Of a stretch of 64,000 bases of DNA, positions 32,658 through 41,321 are shown piece after piece; position 1 is the stretch's first letter, and every line of letters begins with the position of its first letter. Made by a program: the position numbers and the translations under genes. Under the pieces are notes generated by a model. It was not told the DNA's origin. It searched no databases and saw only the letters and a list, made by a program, of their open reading frames with translations. Source of the DNA: Bacillus sp. AFS015802 (GTDB taxonomy: Bacteria; Bacillota; Bacilli; Bacillales; Bacillaceae_B); the NCBI RefSeq assembly GCF_002561455.1, contig NZ_NTUP01000019.1, positions 42,606 through 106,605 of the forward strand. Reading direction: 5' to 3'.

Positions 32658-33745
32658 GAGCATATTGGCAGCTGACACTGGCACAGTTAAGGATATTTGC
32701 ACGAAACAAACAAGTATTATTCTTTACCCTGCTCTTCCCGGTGATCCTGATGGTAGCACTGGGTTCATTCGCTGGCGGTGGGAATTCCGTTTCAATGACA
32801 GTGGGAATGGTCGACAATGATCAAACCGATGCTTCAAAGGATGTAAAGGAATTATTCAATAAAAATGAAGGCATTGAAACATCGGCATATGACAATGTCA
32901 AAGCGGGGAAGCAAGCCGTGAAAAATGGCGATATCCAGCTTCTGATTGAAATCCCGGAAGGATATGGGGAAAATGTGAAGGACAGGGAAGAAGCGTTCTC
33001 GATCCCCGTCTACTATAACGAAAAGAACCTGGCGACCGCTGAACTTGGACTTACGGTTGTGAATGGGATCATCGATCAATACAGTAAGGACCTTGTCGAC
33101 TACAAGCCTGTCGTGACGGTGGAAAAAGTCGGGATCGAAGCATTGAACATTCGCTATGTGGATTTCCTTGTTCCTGGTATCGTCGCCATGATGATCATGA
33201 GCAACAATATGAACGGGGTGGCAGGTCAGATCTCCGCATGGCGGGAACGTGGAATCCTCCGACGTATGCAGGGCACGAGACTGAAGGCATCCACCTTCAT
33301 CGCAGCTCAAATCACGGCGCGCCTGATGCTGAACGGGACCCAGGCACTCCTTGTCGTACTGATTGCCGATCTTATTTTTGACATCAACGTAGCGGGCTCG
33401 TGGCTTGCGATGATTTTCTTTATTATCCTCGGGACACTTGCGTTTATGTCCCTCGGCTTCATCATTGCGGGGATGGCAAAGAATCCTGAAAGTGCGGGGC
33501 CGATTGCGGGGTTTGTGACGTTTCCGATGCTGTTTCTTGGCGGGGTGTTCTTCCCGATCAATGATATGCCGGACATCATTCAGCCCATCGTGAAGGTGCT
33601 GCCGATCGCTCACCTCAGCTCAGCCTTGAGGGAGACGATGAATCTCGGGACGCCGTTTTTGGAGCTTGGAACAGAGACCCTGATATTGGGGGCGTGGCTC
33701 GTTGGCGGATTTGCCCTTGCCAGTTATGTGTTTAAGTGGGAATAG
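32654..33745 (+). CDS. ABC-2-type exporter permease
   Basis: The 363-residue protein has one N-terminal helix (about 22-40), a large extracellular domain (about 45-170) and five C-terminal helices including GVFFPINDMPDIIQPIVKVL, the hallmark of ABC-2 permeases. It overlaps the ATPase gene by ATGA and ends at a strong terminator. It should form the membrane channel of the exporter; drug, lipid or peptide substrates are all possible. Confidence 0.85.
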   Translation: MRAYWQLTLAQLRIFARNKQVLFFTLLFPVILMVALGSFAGGGNSVSMTVGMVDNDQTDASKDVKELFNKNEGIETSAYDNVKAGKQAVKNGDIQLLIEIPEGYGENVKDREEAFSIPVYYNEKNLATAELGLTVVNGIIDQYSKDLVDYKPVVTVEKVGIEALNIRYVDFLVPGIVAMMIMSNNMNGVAGQISAWRERGILRRMQGTRLKASTFIAAQITARLMLNGTQALLVVLIADLIFDINVAGSWLAMIFFIILGTLAFMSLGFIIAGMAKNPESAGPIAGFVTFPMLFLGGVFFPINDMPDIIQPIVKVLPIAHLSSALRETMNLGTPFLELGTETLILGAWLVGGFALASYVFKWE

Positions 33746-33750
33746 AAAAG

Positions 33751-33784
33751 AAAGTCCAATCGGATCACCCGATTGGACTTTTTT
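33751..33784. terminator. Bidirectional terminator between ABC operon and fatty acid hydroxylase gene
   Basis: AAGTCCAATCGG pairs with CCGATTGGACTT, followed by six T on the plus strand and TTTCTTTTC on the minus strand. Confidence 0.85.
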
Positions 33785-34401
33785 CATGCCCTCTTCTCCA
33801 AATCCTTTGCCGTCTCACTCATCTCCACGTCATTTCCCTCTTTGTAGGTTCCGAACAACACATCGACAAATGGAGTGGATACCCCGTACCAATAGTTTTC
33901 ATTCTTATAATGATGCAGGATATGCGTCTTTTTGAGCCAGCGGCCGAAACGTGTCTTCGGCTTCATGGGCCGGTGGGCGACATAGTGCTTCCATTCGTAC
34001 ACAAAGAACATGAAGAGGATTCCGGTGGTGAAAGCAAGGGTAGATGACATCGACCCGGTTATGAAGTAAAACAACAGGCACAGGACAAAGAGGTTGGGTG
34101 CACTGTACCAGATCGGCAGAAAGAGCAACTTCAGGTCATTCGGCTTTTTATGATGATCGTAATGCAGCCGTTTGATTAAATTCAGTAAAAAAGGGTTCTT
34201 CGGTGACTTGATGTGGAAGAGGAAGCGGTGGGTAAGGTATTCACTGAACATGTAGGTGACGATCCCCACGGCAAAAAATAAGAGACTGAACAGGGAAATC
34301 TCCATCGTGACTAAAAAGCCGAGTACCACAAGAAAAATGGCCATCATGATCAAAATATCAAAGTGTAAAAAGAAATCCCGATACAATCGATTCTCCTTCA
34401 A
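33784..34401 (-). CDS. Fatty acid hydroxylase/sterol desaturase-family membrane enzyme
   Basis: The 205-residue protein has four to five membrane helices and the histidine clusters that bind a di-iron centre: HRFLFH, HYDHH, HYVAHRP and HILHHYKNENYW. The family hydroxylates or desaturates lipids, carotenoids or sterols. The start is uncertain: the TTG at 34401 overlaps the stop of the upstream GntR gene and follows GGAGG, while the TTG at 34386 follows AAGGAG at 6 bases. The tight coupling to a FadR-like regulator points to a fatty acyl or membrane lipid substrate. Confidence 0.78.
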   Translation of the reverse strand: MKENRLYRDFFLHFDILIMMAIFLVVLGFLVTMEISLFSLLFFAVGIVTYMFSEYLTHRFLFHIKSPKNPFLLNLIKRLHYDHHKKPNDLKLLFLPIWYSAPNLFVLCLLFYFITGSMSSTLAFTTGILFMFFVYEWKHYVAHRPMKPKTRFGRWLKKTHILHHYKNENYWYGVSTPFVDVLFGTYKEGNDVEMSETAKDLEKRA

Positions 34402-35090
34402 TTCTCCATGCCTCCATCCATTTTTTGTTTCCAAAGCGTAATGCTTGTTTCCATCATGTCCTGTATGGTTTGCCCTGCTTGTTGGATGTCCCCGGCCAAT
34501 ATCCATTCCAGAAGTCTGTTGTAATAGTCACGTGAAGCGGTTCTGTGTTCAGGTTCCGAGAAGTATTTCTCTGCCATCCTGATATAAATATCCTTAAAGC
34601 TGTTCAGGATCAAGAGATAAATGGGATTCGGCGACAGCATGGCGACCCCGTGCTGAATCTGGCAGTCGAATGCCGCATAGGCATTGGCTTCGTCCGGTAT
34701 GTCCTCAAACGGGGCAAAGAGGGAAACGACCTTCAGCCTGCTGTTTTCCAGGGCATCCTTGAAATAAGCCGGTGTAATCGAGACCCGCAGCTGCAGCATA
34801 TGGACGATGAATTCATCCGGAATCTCCTCCTCGTGCTGAAGGATGGTGACGATCGTCATCAAGTTCCCCTGCTTCCAGTAATCATTCACGACTGCGGGCA
34901 TACCCTTACGGCCGGTGATCCAGCCGTCCCGTTCCAGGCGCTGCAGAGCTTCGCGGATGGTGGGGCGACCGACTTTGTATTGAGCAGCCAGTTCCCTCTC
35001 AGATTGAATGGATTCCTGCATCTTCAGGCTACCTGCCAATATGGAGCGGGAAATATTTTGGGCGATTATATCCGAAGAACGTTCTTTCAT
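34398..35090 (-). CDS. GntR-family regulator, FadR-like
   Basis: The 230-residue protein has a winged helix at the N-terminus (about 8-72) with SERELAAQYKVGRPTIREAL, then an all-helical domain of FadR type (AYAAFDCQIQHGVAMLSPNP). E. coli FadR senses acyl-CoA and binds TGGTNNNACCA; two exact TGGTAATACCA sites lie just upstream over its own -10. It is therefore probably self-regulated and controls the fatty acid hydroxylase gene whose start overlaps its stop. AGGAGG lies 6-8 bases before the ATG. Confidence 0.82.
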   Translation of the reverse strand: MKERSSDIIAQNISRSILAGSLKMQESIQSERELAAQYKVGRPTIREALQRLERDGWITGRKGMPAVVNDYWKQGNLMTIVTILQHEEEIPDEFIVHMLQLRVSITPAYFKDALENSRLKVVSLFAPFEDIPDEANAYAAFDCQIQHGVAMLSPNPIYLLILNSFKDIYIRMAEKYFSEPEHRTASRDYYNRLLEWILAGDIQQAGQTIQDMMETSITLWKQKMDGGMEN

Positions 35091-35106
35091 GTAGGCACCT
35101 CCTGAG

Positions 35107-35168
35107 TGGTAATACCAATTTCAACAATGGTAATACCATTGTATGATTCCGGTGTTTGCATTTGTCAA
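35107..35168 (-). promoter_or_regulatory. Promoter of the GntR operon with two FadR-like operators
   Basis: On the minus strand TTGACA (35163-35168) and TACAAT (35138-35143) are separated by 19 bases. Perfect palindromes TGGTAATACCA lie at 35107-35117 and 35128-35138, the second touching the -10. Confidence 0.75.
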
Positions 35169-35237
35169 TATATTCTGAAAAATATTGTGTTCCTTATTAT
35201 CATTAGAGATAATAAAGGAAAAGTGTGAGGGATCCCG

Positions 35238-35570
35238 ATGAGGAAGGTCTTAATGGCTATAGCAATCATAAGTTTTTTCATTAGCGGGTGTAGCCTGGAG
35301 GAGGATCAAGACGCAAATCCCGTGATCAAAACCGCCTATGACTCCCTTTCCCGGTCAGAAAAGAGTGAGATAAAAGGGGACTGGAAAAAAGCCATTCTGA
35401 AAGAGGCGACTGTGAGTAACCATACGGGGGTCTTAACGAATCAGCACTATGATGGGAAAGAAGCGTATATCATCATCTTCTATACGGGAGACAACCATTC
35501 AATAGGGGATATTGATGTATACGTTTCAAAAGACAAACTGAAAGTGATCGGGAAAGGATACCGGGATTAA
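35238..35570 (+). CDS. Small lipoprotein of unknown function
   Basis: The 110-residue protein has a lipoprotein signal with lipobox FISGC (about residue 18). After an acidic spacer comes a small soluble domain with IKGDWKKAILKEATV and ending DVYVSKDKLKVIGKGYRD. It resembles other short Bacillus lipoproteins that share an AYDSLSRSEKSEI-type start, but I assign no family. AGTGTGAGGGA precedes the ATG and a terminator follows, so it stands alone. Confidence 0.65.
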   Translation: MRKVLMAIAIISFFISGCSLEEDQDANPVIKTAYDSLSRSEKSEIKGDWKKAILKEATVSNHTGVLTNQHYDGKEAYIIIFYTGDNHSIGDIDVYVSKDKLKVIGKGYRD

Positions 35571-35578
35571 AAGAGCCT

Positions 35579-35620
35579 TGGGCTGCGGTGAAGTAAACGG
35601 CAGTCCGAGGTTTTTTATTG
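35579..35620 (+). terminator. Terminator of the small lipoprotein gene
   Basis: CCTTGGGCTGC pairs with GCAGTCCGAGG with two wobbles; six T follow. The loop GGTGAAGTAAACG recurs in the terminator at 53959. Confidence 0.75.
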
Positions 35621-35652
35621 TATCTCCTTCCATCTTATTACTTGACTCTGTA

Positions 35653-35705
35653 TAGTTGACCCCCTAAACTATAAAATAGCGATATTTAGTTTAGGGGGTC
35701 AACTA
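35653..35705. promoter_or_regulatory. MarR operator: two 19-bp arms in inverted orientation
   Basis: TAGTTGACCCCCTAAACTA (35653-35671) is the exact reverse complement of TAGTTTAGGGGGTCAACTA (35687-35705). Each arm is itself a TAGTT-N9-AACTA dyad. The first contains TTGACC, a likely -35; the second ends at the ribosome site of the marR gene. Confidence 0.8.
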
Positions 35706-35706
35706 G

Positions 35707-36159
35707 TTGGATAAGCGTTTAATCGAAGCAGTCGAGCTGTTCGAGGATGTCATGGTATTCGGGACAGAGCGGGTGCTGAAGAATGTGAAGGCTGAGGTAT
35801 GGCAGGAGTATTCGCCTGAGCAGATCCAGATGCTGAAGCTTGTCAGTAAGAACGGACCGATTCCTGCCGGTATGATTGCAGAGCTACAGTGTGTCCATAA
35901 GAGTGCGGTTTCCAACCGTCTGAAGAAGCTTGAGGAAAAGAAGCTGATTGAGATCGTGAAGGCAGAGGGAGATCAGCGTTCGAAACTCGTCTGCCTGACA
36001 GAGGAAGGACACCGGGTCGTAACGGAGTCCGATCAAGCGGTCTATGCCTATATTGAAGCCTTATTCGCCGATCAGGTGAAGGAGGAGGAACTGGATCAAT
36101 TCCTGATGATGTTCCGGAAGATCAGATCCATTTTAAAATTGGAGGGTGAAAAAGAATGA
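35707..36159 (+). CDS. MarR-family regulator of the MMPL exporter
   Basis: The 150-residue protein has a winged helix in its centre (about 50-105): KNGPIPAGMIAELQCVHKSA, then VSNRLKKLEEKKLIEIVKAE, with a D-R-type wing and terminal helices for dimerisation. It starts with TTG. The stop overlaps the start of the MMPL gene by ATGA, and a large inverted repeat covers its promoter, so it should repress its own operon until a toxic ligand binds. The pair resembles B. subtilis ydgG-ydgH. Confidence 0.85.
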   Translation: MDKRLIEAVELFEDVMVFGTERVLKNVKAEVWQEYSPEQIQMLKLVSKNGPIPAGMIAELQCVHKSAVSNRLKKLEEKKLIEIVKAEGDQRSKLVCLTEEGHRVVTESDQAVYAYIEALFADQVKEEELDQFLMMFRKIRSILKLEGEKE

Positions 36160-38564
36160 AATCCATTATTAAGTTCAAGTGGCCGATTACGATTGGCCTT
36201 CTCATCATAACGGCATTACTATTTGTCATCTCACCGAACCTCACGAAGCAGGCAGAAGATGCGGGCACGTTCCAGCTCCCGGATGATGCAGCATCGAAGA
36301 AAGCGATGGAAATGTTGAATGATGCCGGTGCAGGGGAAGAAACGATTTCCCTGGTGTACTCACTGGATGAAAAATTAACGGATTCCGAAAAGAAAGACAT
36401 AGCGTCGGATGTAGATGAATTGAAAGAGCTTGGGGATCCTGTCAGCTCGGTTCTTGATCCATTTGAAAGCGAGGAATTGGAAAACCAGCTCGTCTCGGAA
36501 GATCAAAAGACCGTCCTCGTTCCCATCACCGTCGATGGAACACAGGAGGAAGTCGTGGAGCTTGCTGATTCCATTACATCAGATATCCTCAAAGGGCAGT
36601 CATCGGTGTACCTTACAGGGGAAGCCATCATCAATAACGATGTGAATCTGAGCGCACAGGAAGGATTGAAACGGACGGAAATCATTACGGTCGTGCTGAT
36701 TTTTGCCCTGTTATTAGCCGTATTCCGTTCGATTGTGACTCCATTGATTCCGTTAGTGGCCGTTGGGATCACTTATCTACTTAGTCAATCGATCGTGGCG
36801 TTTTTCATTGATTGGTTCGGGTTTCCCGTATCGAACTACACGCAAATCTTCCTTGTCGCCATCCTTTTTGGGATCGGGACGGATTATTGCATACTGTTAC
36901 TGAGCCGATTCAAGGAGGAGCTGGGAGCGGGTCAGCCCATCAACGAAGCGATCATCCGTACGTATAAGACTGCGGGACGCACGCTTTACATAAGCGGACT
37001 CGCCGTATTCATCGGATTCTTCGCCATCGGGTTTGCCGATTTCCCAATCTTTAAATCAGCCGTTGCCGTGGCGGTCGGGATTGCGGTTCTGCTCTTGGTA
37101 TTAAGCACTGTTATGCCGTTCTTTATGGCCACTTTGAAGGAAAAATTGTTCTGGCCATCGAAGAAGTCTGTTTCCCACAATGACAGTAAATTATGGGCAT
37201 GGATGGGCAAGCTTTCCGTCAATCGTCCCCTGCTTTCCATGGCAGTAGTGGCAATCATTACGGTTCCGTTGTTATTTACGTATGATGATGCCCTTTCATT
37301 CAATACGGTGGATGAAATAGGGGACAGCTATGATTCCGTCAAAGGTCTACAAGCAATAGAGGATGGCTTTGGTCAAGGAGATTCCCTGCCGGTGCAGGTC
37401 CTGCTTTCAAGCGATGAGAAGCTTGTGACGGAGGAAATCGTCCCTTATGTGGAAAAACTGAGCCGGGAGCTTGCAAAAGTCGACGGTGTGAAGAACGTTC
37501 GCTCCATTACACGACCTGCCGGCGATGCGATCGAAGAATTCGATGCAGACTATCAGCTCGGAAAGATTGCTGAAGGGGTGAATGGAGCCGCGGATGGTCT
37601 TGATCAGGCGGTAAAAGGACTTAGCCAGCAGGCAGCCTTAGCAGGTCAGGGTCAGGCACCTCAAGCGGGAGCGCCAAATCCACTGGACGGTCTGAACCAG
37701 ATCACAGGTGGATTGAAGCAGGCAGGTGACCAGCTGCAGGGAATGAGTGATAGCCAGACCATCCGTGATACGGGATTATACCTGCCACCGGGAACGCTTG
37801 AGAATAAGGAATTTGCCCAGGTGATCGACCGCTATTCATTTGGTGACGAAAAGGGAATGAAGCTTGAAGTTATTCTGTCCGATAATCCTTATTCACCGGA
37901 AGCCATTGATACCGTCGATCGCATCAATGAAACGACGGAAAGAGTCATCAAGGATACGCCGCTTGAAGATACCGAAGTCGCCATCGGAGGGGTCTCAAGC
38001 ATTAACCGGGACCTGAGTGATATCTCCACGAGTGACTTCACACAGACGGTGACAATCATGCTCATCAGTTTGTTCGTCGTCCTTGCGATCCTGTTCCGTT
38101 CCTTCATCATGCCGCTTTATATGATTGGCTCCCTGCTTCTGACGTATTTCACGTCTGTAGCCGTAGCCGAGTGGATTTTCGTGGAGGGACTTGGGTATGA
38201 CGGCATCAGCTGGGCCGTTCCGTTCTTCGGGTTCGTCATGCTCGTGGCACTCGGGGTCGATTACTCGATCTTCCTTATGGACCGTTTCCGCGAAGAATCG
38301 GCAGGAGGCATGACGGTGACGGACGCCATCAAAGCTTCCATGGCGAAGATGGGGACCGTCATCATCACCGCTGCCATCATCCTGGCCGGAACATTTGGAG
38401 CCATGGTGCCATCGGGGGTCCTAAGCCTCGTGCAGATCGCGACCATCGTCATCACCGGACTGCTTCTGTACGGACTCATCGTCCTGCCACTATTGATCCC
38501 GGCCATGACCGTTTCATTCGGCAATGGTGTCTGGTGGCCGTTTAAACCAAAGACAGATAAGTAG
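36156..38564 (+). CDS. MMPL/RND-family membrane exporter
   Basis: The 802-residue protein has two halves, each with one helix, a large outside loop and five helices. The proton-relay helices carry GIGTDYCILLLSRFKEE (about 242) and ALGVDYSIFLMDRFREE (about 692), the standard MMPL motifs. The second outside loop has a Gln/Gly/Ala-rich segment (AALAGQGQAPQAGAPNP). Relatives export lipids, drugs or peptides using the proton gradient. Control by the overlapping MarR gene suggests a role in resistance to an aromatic or lipophilic toxin. Confidence 0.85.
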   Translation: MKSIIKFKWPITIGLLIITALLFVISPNLTKQAEDAGTFQLPDDAASKKAMEMLNDAGAGEETISLVYSLDEKLTDSEKKDIASDVDELKELGDPVSSVLDPFESEELENQLVSEDQKTVLVPITVDGTQEEVVELADSITSDILKGQSSVYLTGEAIINNDVNLSAQEGLKRTEIITVVLIFALLLAVFRSIVTPLIPLVAVGITYLLSQSIVAFFIDWFGFPVSNYTQIFLVAILFGIGTDYCILLLSRFKEELGAGQPINEAIIRTYKTAGRTLYISGLAVFIGFFAIGFADFPIFKSAVAVAVGIAVLLLVLSTVMPFFMATLKEKLFWPSKKSVSHNDSKLWAWMGKLSVNRPLLSMAVVAIITVPLLFTYDDALSFNTVDEIGDSYDSVKGLQAIEDGFGQGDSLPVQVLLSSDEKLVTEEIVPYVEKLSRELAKVDGVKNVRSITRPAGDAIEEFDADYQLGKIAEGVNGAADGLDQAVKGLSQQAALAGQGQAPQAGAPNPLDGLNQITGGLKQAGDQLQGMSDSQTIRDTGLYLPPGTLENKEFAQVIDRYSFGDEKGMKLEVILSDNPYSPEAIDTVDRINETTERVIKDTPLEDTEVAIGGVSSINRDLSDISTSDFTQTVTIMLISLFVVLAILFRSFIMPLYMIGSLLLTYFTSVAVAEWIFVEGLGYDGISWAVPFFGFVMLVALGVDYSIFLMDRFREESAGGMTVTDAIKASMAKMGTVIITAAIILAGTFGAMVPSGVLSLVQIATIVITGLLLYGLIVLPLLIPAMTVSFGNGVWWPFKPKTDK

Positions 38565-38896
38565 ATTGATAGATGCCCGCTCTGATGGAAGGAGCGGGTT
38601 GTTTTCTAAGAAAATTGTTTTTCTGAAAAACTAATCAGTATCTCCACTAATATAGTCGGGTTTACCATTGATATGCGTGGTTTTTCGGGAGATGGTTGGA
38701 CTTCCAAACCTTGACCATCAAGCGTTCTTGACACTATTTTCACTTTTGTTTTTTCGCAAAATAGTTTATAATAATCAGATAATACTAGATATTTTACCCT
38801 ATGAATCATTATAATAGACGATGGTATGATTTTTTTTGACACATGAAGGTGCCTGGTTGAAAGCGCCTGCAAATATAGTGGATGAGGAAGGTTATA
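38565..38896. other. Non-coding gap before mqo
   Basis: It contains the MMPL terminator and an AT-rich stretch with TATAAT-like elements (38769 and 38811 region) that may be the mqo promoter. No ORF supported. Confidence 0.5.
38574..38607 (+). terminator. Terminator of the MMPL operon
   Basis: CCCGCTC pairs with GAGCGGG; TTGTTTTCT follows. Confidence 0.75.
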
Positions 38897-40396
38897 ATGA
38901 GCAGCTTACAGAAGAAAACAGATGTTATCTTAATTGGTGCTGGTGTCATGAGTGCGACTTTAGGGGTGATCCTGAAAGAGTTGGCGCCGGAATGGGAAAT
39001 CACAGTGTTTGAAAAGCTCGCGAAGCCGGGTGAAGAAAGCTCGAACGAATGGAATAATGCCGGAACCGGACATTCTGCACTATGCGAGCTCAACTATACG
39101 TCCGAAAAGCCTGATGGATCTATAGACATTACGAAAGCAATCAAAGTCAATGAACAATTCCAACTTTCAAGACAATTCTGGTCTTATCTCGTCAACCGCA
39201 ATCTCATTGGTCAACCACAGGAATTCATCATGCCGATCCCGCATATGAGCATGGTCCAAGGTGAAGAAAATGTGGAGTTTTTGAAAAAACGATTGGAAGC
39301 GCTGTCAGCGAGTCCCCTGTTTGAAGGCATGGAATTCTCCGATGATCCTGAGAAATTAAAGGAATGGATTCCACTGATCATGGAAGGCCGTGAATCGGAG
39401 GAACCGATCGCGGCGACGAAGATCGATTCTGGGACGGACGTCAACTTCGGGGCGCTGACCCGCAAATTGTTCGATCACCTGAGTGAGAAAGGCGTCGAAA
39501 TCAACTACAACCACAGTGTAGAAGACATTAAGCGCAAATCCGACGGTTCATGGGAAGTGAAGGTCCATGATATCGACGGCATCAAGATGGAATATCATAC
39601 AGCGAAGTTCGTCTTCATCGGAGGCGGTGGCGGAAGTCTTCCGTTACTTCAGAAAACCGGCATCCCTGAGTCCAAGCAGATCGGCGGATTCCCAGTATCC
39701 GGACTCTTCATGGTATGCAACAATCCTGAAGTCATCGAAAAGCATCACGGGAAAGTGTACGGAAAAGCCAAGGTCGGGGCTCCACCGATGTCGGTTCCGC
39801 ATCTTGATACCCGTTACATCGATAACAAGAAATCACTTCTGTTCGGGCCGTTTGCCGGATTCTCACCGAAGTTCCTGAAGACGGGATCGAATATGGATTT
39901 GATCACCTCCGTGAAACCAAATAACCTTTTCACCATGCTTGCTGCAGGCGTAAAGGAAATGGGATTGACCAAATACTTGATCCAACAGGTACTCCTGTCC
40001 AATGAGAAACGCATGGAAGAATTACGCGAATTCATCCCGAACGCGAAGAGCGAAGACTGGGATATCGTCGTAGCCGGCCAGCGTGTGCAGGTCATCAAGG
40101 ACACCGAAGCAGGCAAAGGAACCCTTCAGTTCGGTACGGAAGTGGTGAGCGCCGCCGATGGATCCGTCGCGGCACTTCTTGGTGCGTCACCAGGTGCCTC
40201 CACAGCCGTTCACGTCATGCTAGAAGTATTGGACAAATGCTTCCCGCAGCACATGAAAGAGTGGGAGCCGAAAATCAAGGAAATGATCCCTTCCTATGGA
40301 GTGGCATTGGGTGAAAACCCTGAACTCTTCAGGGAAATCCATACGTCGACTGCGAAGGCGTTGGGTTTAAGGGATAAAGAGGTTGCGTATAGCTAA
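38897..40396 (+). CDS. mqo: Malate:quinone oxidoreductase
   Basis: The 499-residue FAD protein has the dinucleotide-binding motif [15 protein letters not shown] at the N-terminus, then [19 protein letters not shown], diagnostic of Mqo, and the C-terminal [16 protein letters not shown]. It oxidises malate to oxaloacetate and passes electrons to the quinone pool at the membrane face, bypassing NAD-dependent malate dehydrogenase. I start at the second ATG (38897), which has GAGGAAGG upstream. Together with the class I fumarase gene in this window it supplies two adjacent TCA steps. Confidence 0.92.
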   Translation: MSSLQKKTDVILIGAGVMSATLGVILKELAPEWEITVFEKLAKPGEESSNEWNNAGTGHSALCELNYTSEKPDGSIDITKAIKVNEQFQLSRQFWSYLVNRNLIGQPQEFIMPIPHMSMVQGEENVEFLKKRLEALSASPLFEGMEFSDDPEKLKEWIPLIMEGRESEEPIAATKIDSGTDVNFGALTRKLFDHLSEKGVEINYNHSVEDIKRKSDGSWEVKVHDIDGIKMEYHTAKFVFIGGGGGSLPLLQKTGIPESKQIGGFPVSGLFMVCNNPEVIEKHHGKVYGKAKVGAPPMSVPHLDTRYIDNKKSLLFGPFAGFSPKFLKTGSNMDLITSVKPNNLFTMLAAGVKEMGLTKYLIQQVLLSNEKRMEELREFIPNAKSEDWDIVVAGQRVQVIKDTEAGKGTLQFGTEVVSAADGSVAALLGASPGASTAVHVMLEVLDKCFPQHMKEWEPKIKEMIPSYGVALGENPELFREIHTSTAKALGLRDKEVAYS

Positions 40397-40411
40397 GTGA
40401 ATAAGAAGGAA

Positions 40412-40440
40412 TGCCCTGTGGATTGCAGGGCATTTTTTAT
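40412..40440 (+). terminator. Terminator of mqo
   Basis: ATGCCCTG pairs with CAGGGCAT; six T follow. Confidence 0.85.
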
Positions 40441-40461
40441 ATACAGAATGGGGGGATTGGG

Positions 40462-41292
40462 GTGCATACCAATCTAATAATCGTCGAGGGGATACCGGGG
40501 TCAGGTAAGTCGACCACGGCTAAGTTCATTAAGCAACACTTGGAGAGGGAAGGAATCGAGGTTAAGCTTTTTCAAGAAGGAGACAGCCGTCATCCTGCTG
40601 ATTATGAATCGACAGCTTGTTTAAATGAGGAACAGTTCAAAGGTATACTCGAAAAATTCCCTGAACACCGGAAGACTATCCAAGAGTGTGCAAAGAAGAA
40701 GGGAAATCAATATTTTATTCCATACCGTGATTTTTTTGAAACAGATTCTTCCCTGGTTGAGTCGTTGGCTTCTTATGATGTCTACGAATTGGATCTGGAT
40801 ACCTTCGAAGAAGTTTCCCTGAACTACTGGAAGGAATTCATGGAACAAACGGAATTTGGGGAGGACGTGTACATATTTGAATGTTGTTTCCTTCAAAATC
40901 CGTTTACCAAGTTCATAGCCAAGCATAATGCAGAACCAAAGAGGCTGGAGAATTACTTAATGAAGGTCAGCTCTCTGATCAGGCCATTACATCCTCTGCT
41001 ATTCTATTTTTACCAGGAGAATATTGATCAATCTTTCCATCGTGTCTATGAAGAGCGCAGTCAGGAATGGCGTGAGTTCTTTACGGATTATCATGTGAAT
41101 CAAGGTTTTGGGAAAGTGAATGGCTTGAAGGGGTACCAAGGTTTATTGGAGTATCTTGAAATGCGCAGGGATCAGGAGCTTAAGATACTTGGAAGTTTAC
41201 CGGTTAGGCACGAGCTGATTGAGAATGGTGATGGGGACTGGGAAGAGTATTATGAGAAAATCAAAGAAGCGATCTCTTTTAGTCTATCTTAA
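40462..41292 (+). CDS. P-loop kinase-like protein of unknown substrate
   Basis: The 276-residue protein begins with a Walker A motif, IIVEGIPGSGKSTTAKFI, as in nucleoside, adenylate or thymidylate kinases. The middle has VYIFECCFLQNPFTKFIAKH, in the place of a Walker B or substrate strand. There is no recognisable lid motif. The start is GTG with GGGGGATT upstream. It heads a same-strand run of small-molecule kinases and an acetyltransferase, so a role in modifying a small hydroxylated compound is possible. The family is not identified. Confidence 0.65.
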   Translation: MHTNLIIVEGIPGSGKSTTAKFIKQHLEREGIEVKLFQEGDSRHPADYESTACLNEEQFKGILEKFPEHRKTIQECAKKKGNQYFIPYRDFFETDSSLVESLASYDVYELDLDTFEEVSLNYWKEFMEQTEFGEDVYIFECCFLQNPFTKFIAKHNAEPKRLENYLMKVSSLIRPLHPLLFYFYQENIDQSFHRVYEERSQEWREFFTDYHVNQGFGKVNGLKGYQGLLEYLEMRRDQELKILGSLPVRHELIENGDGDWEEYYEKIKEAISFSLS

Positions 41293-41321
41293 CTTGATGA
41301 TCAAGATGGAGGGATAGTTCG

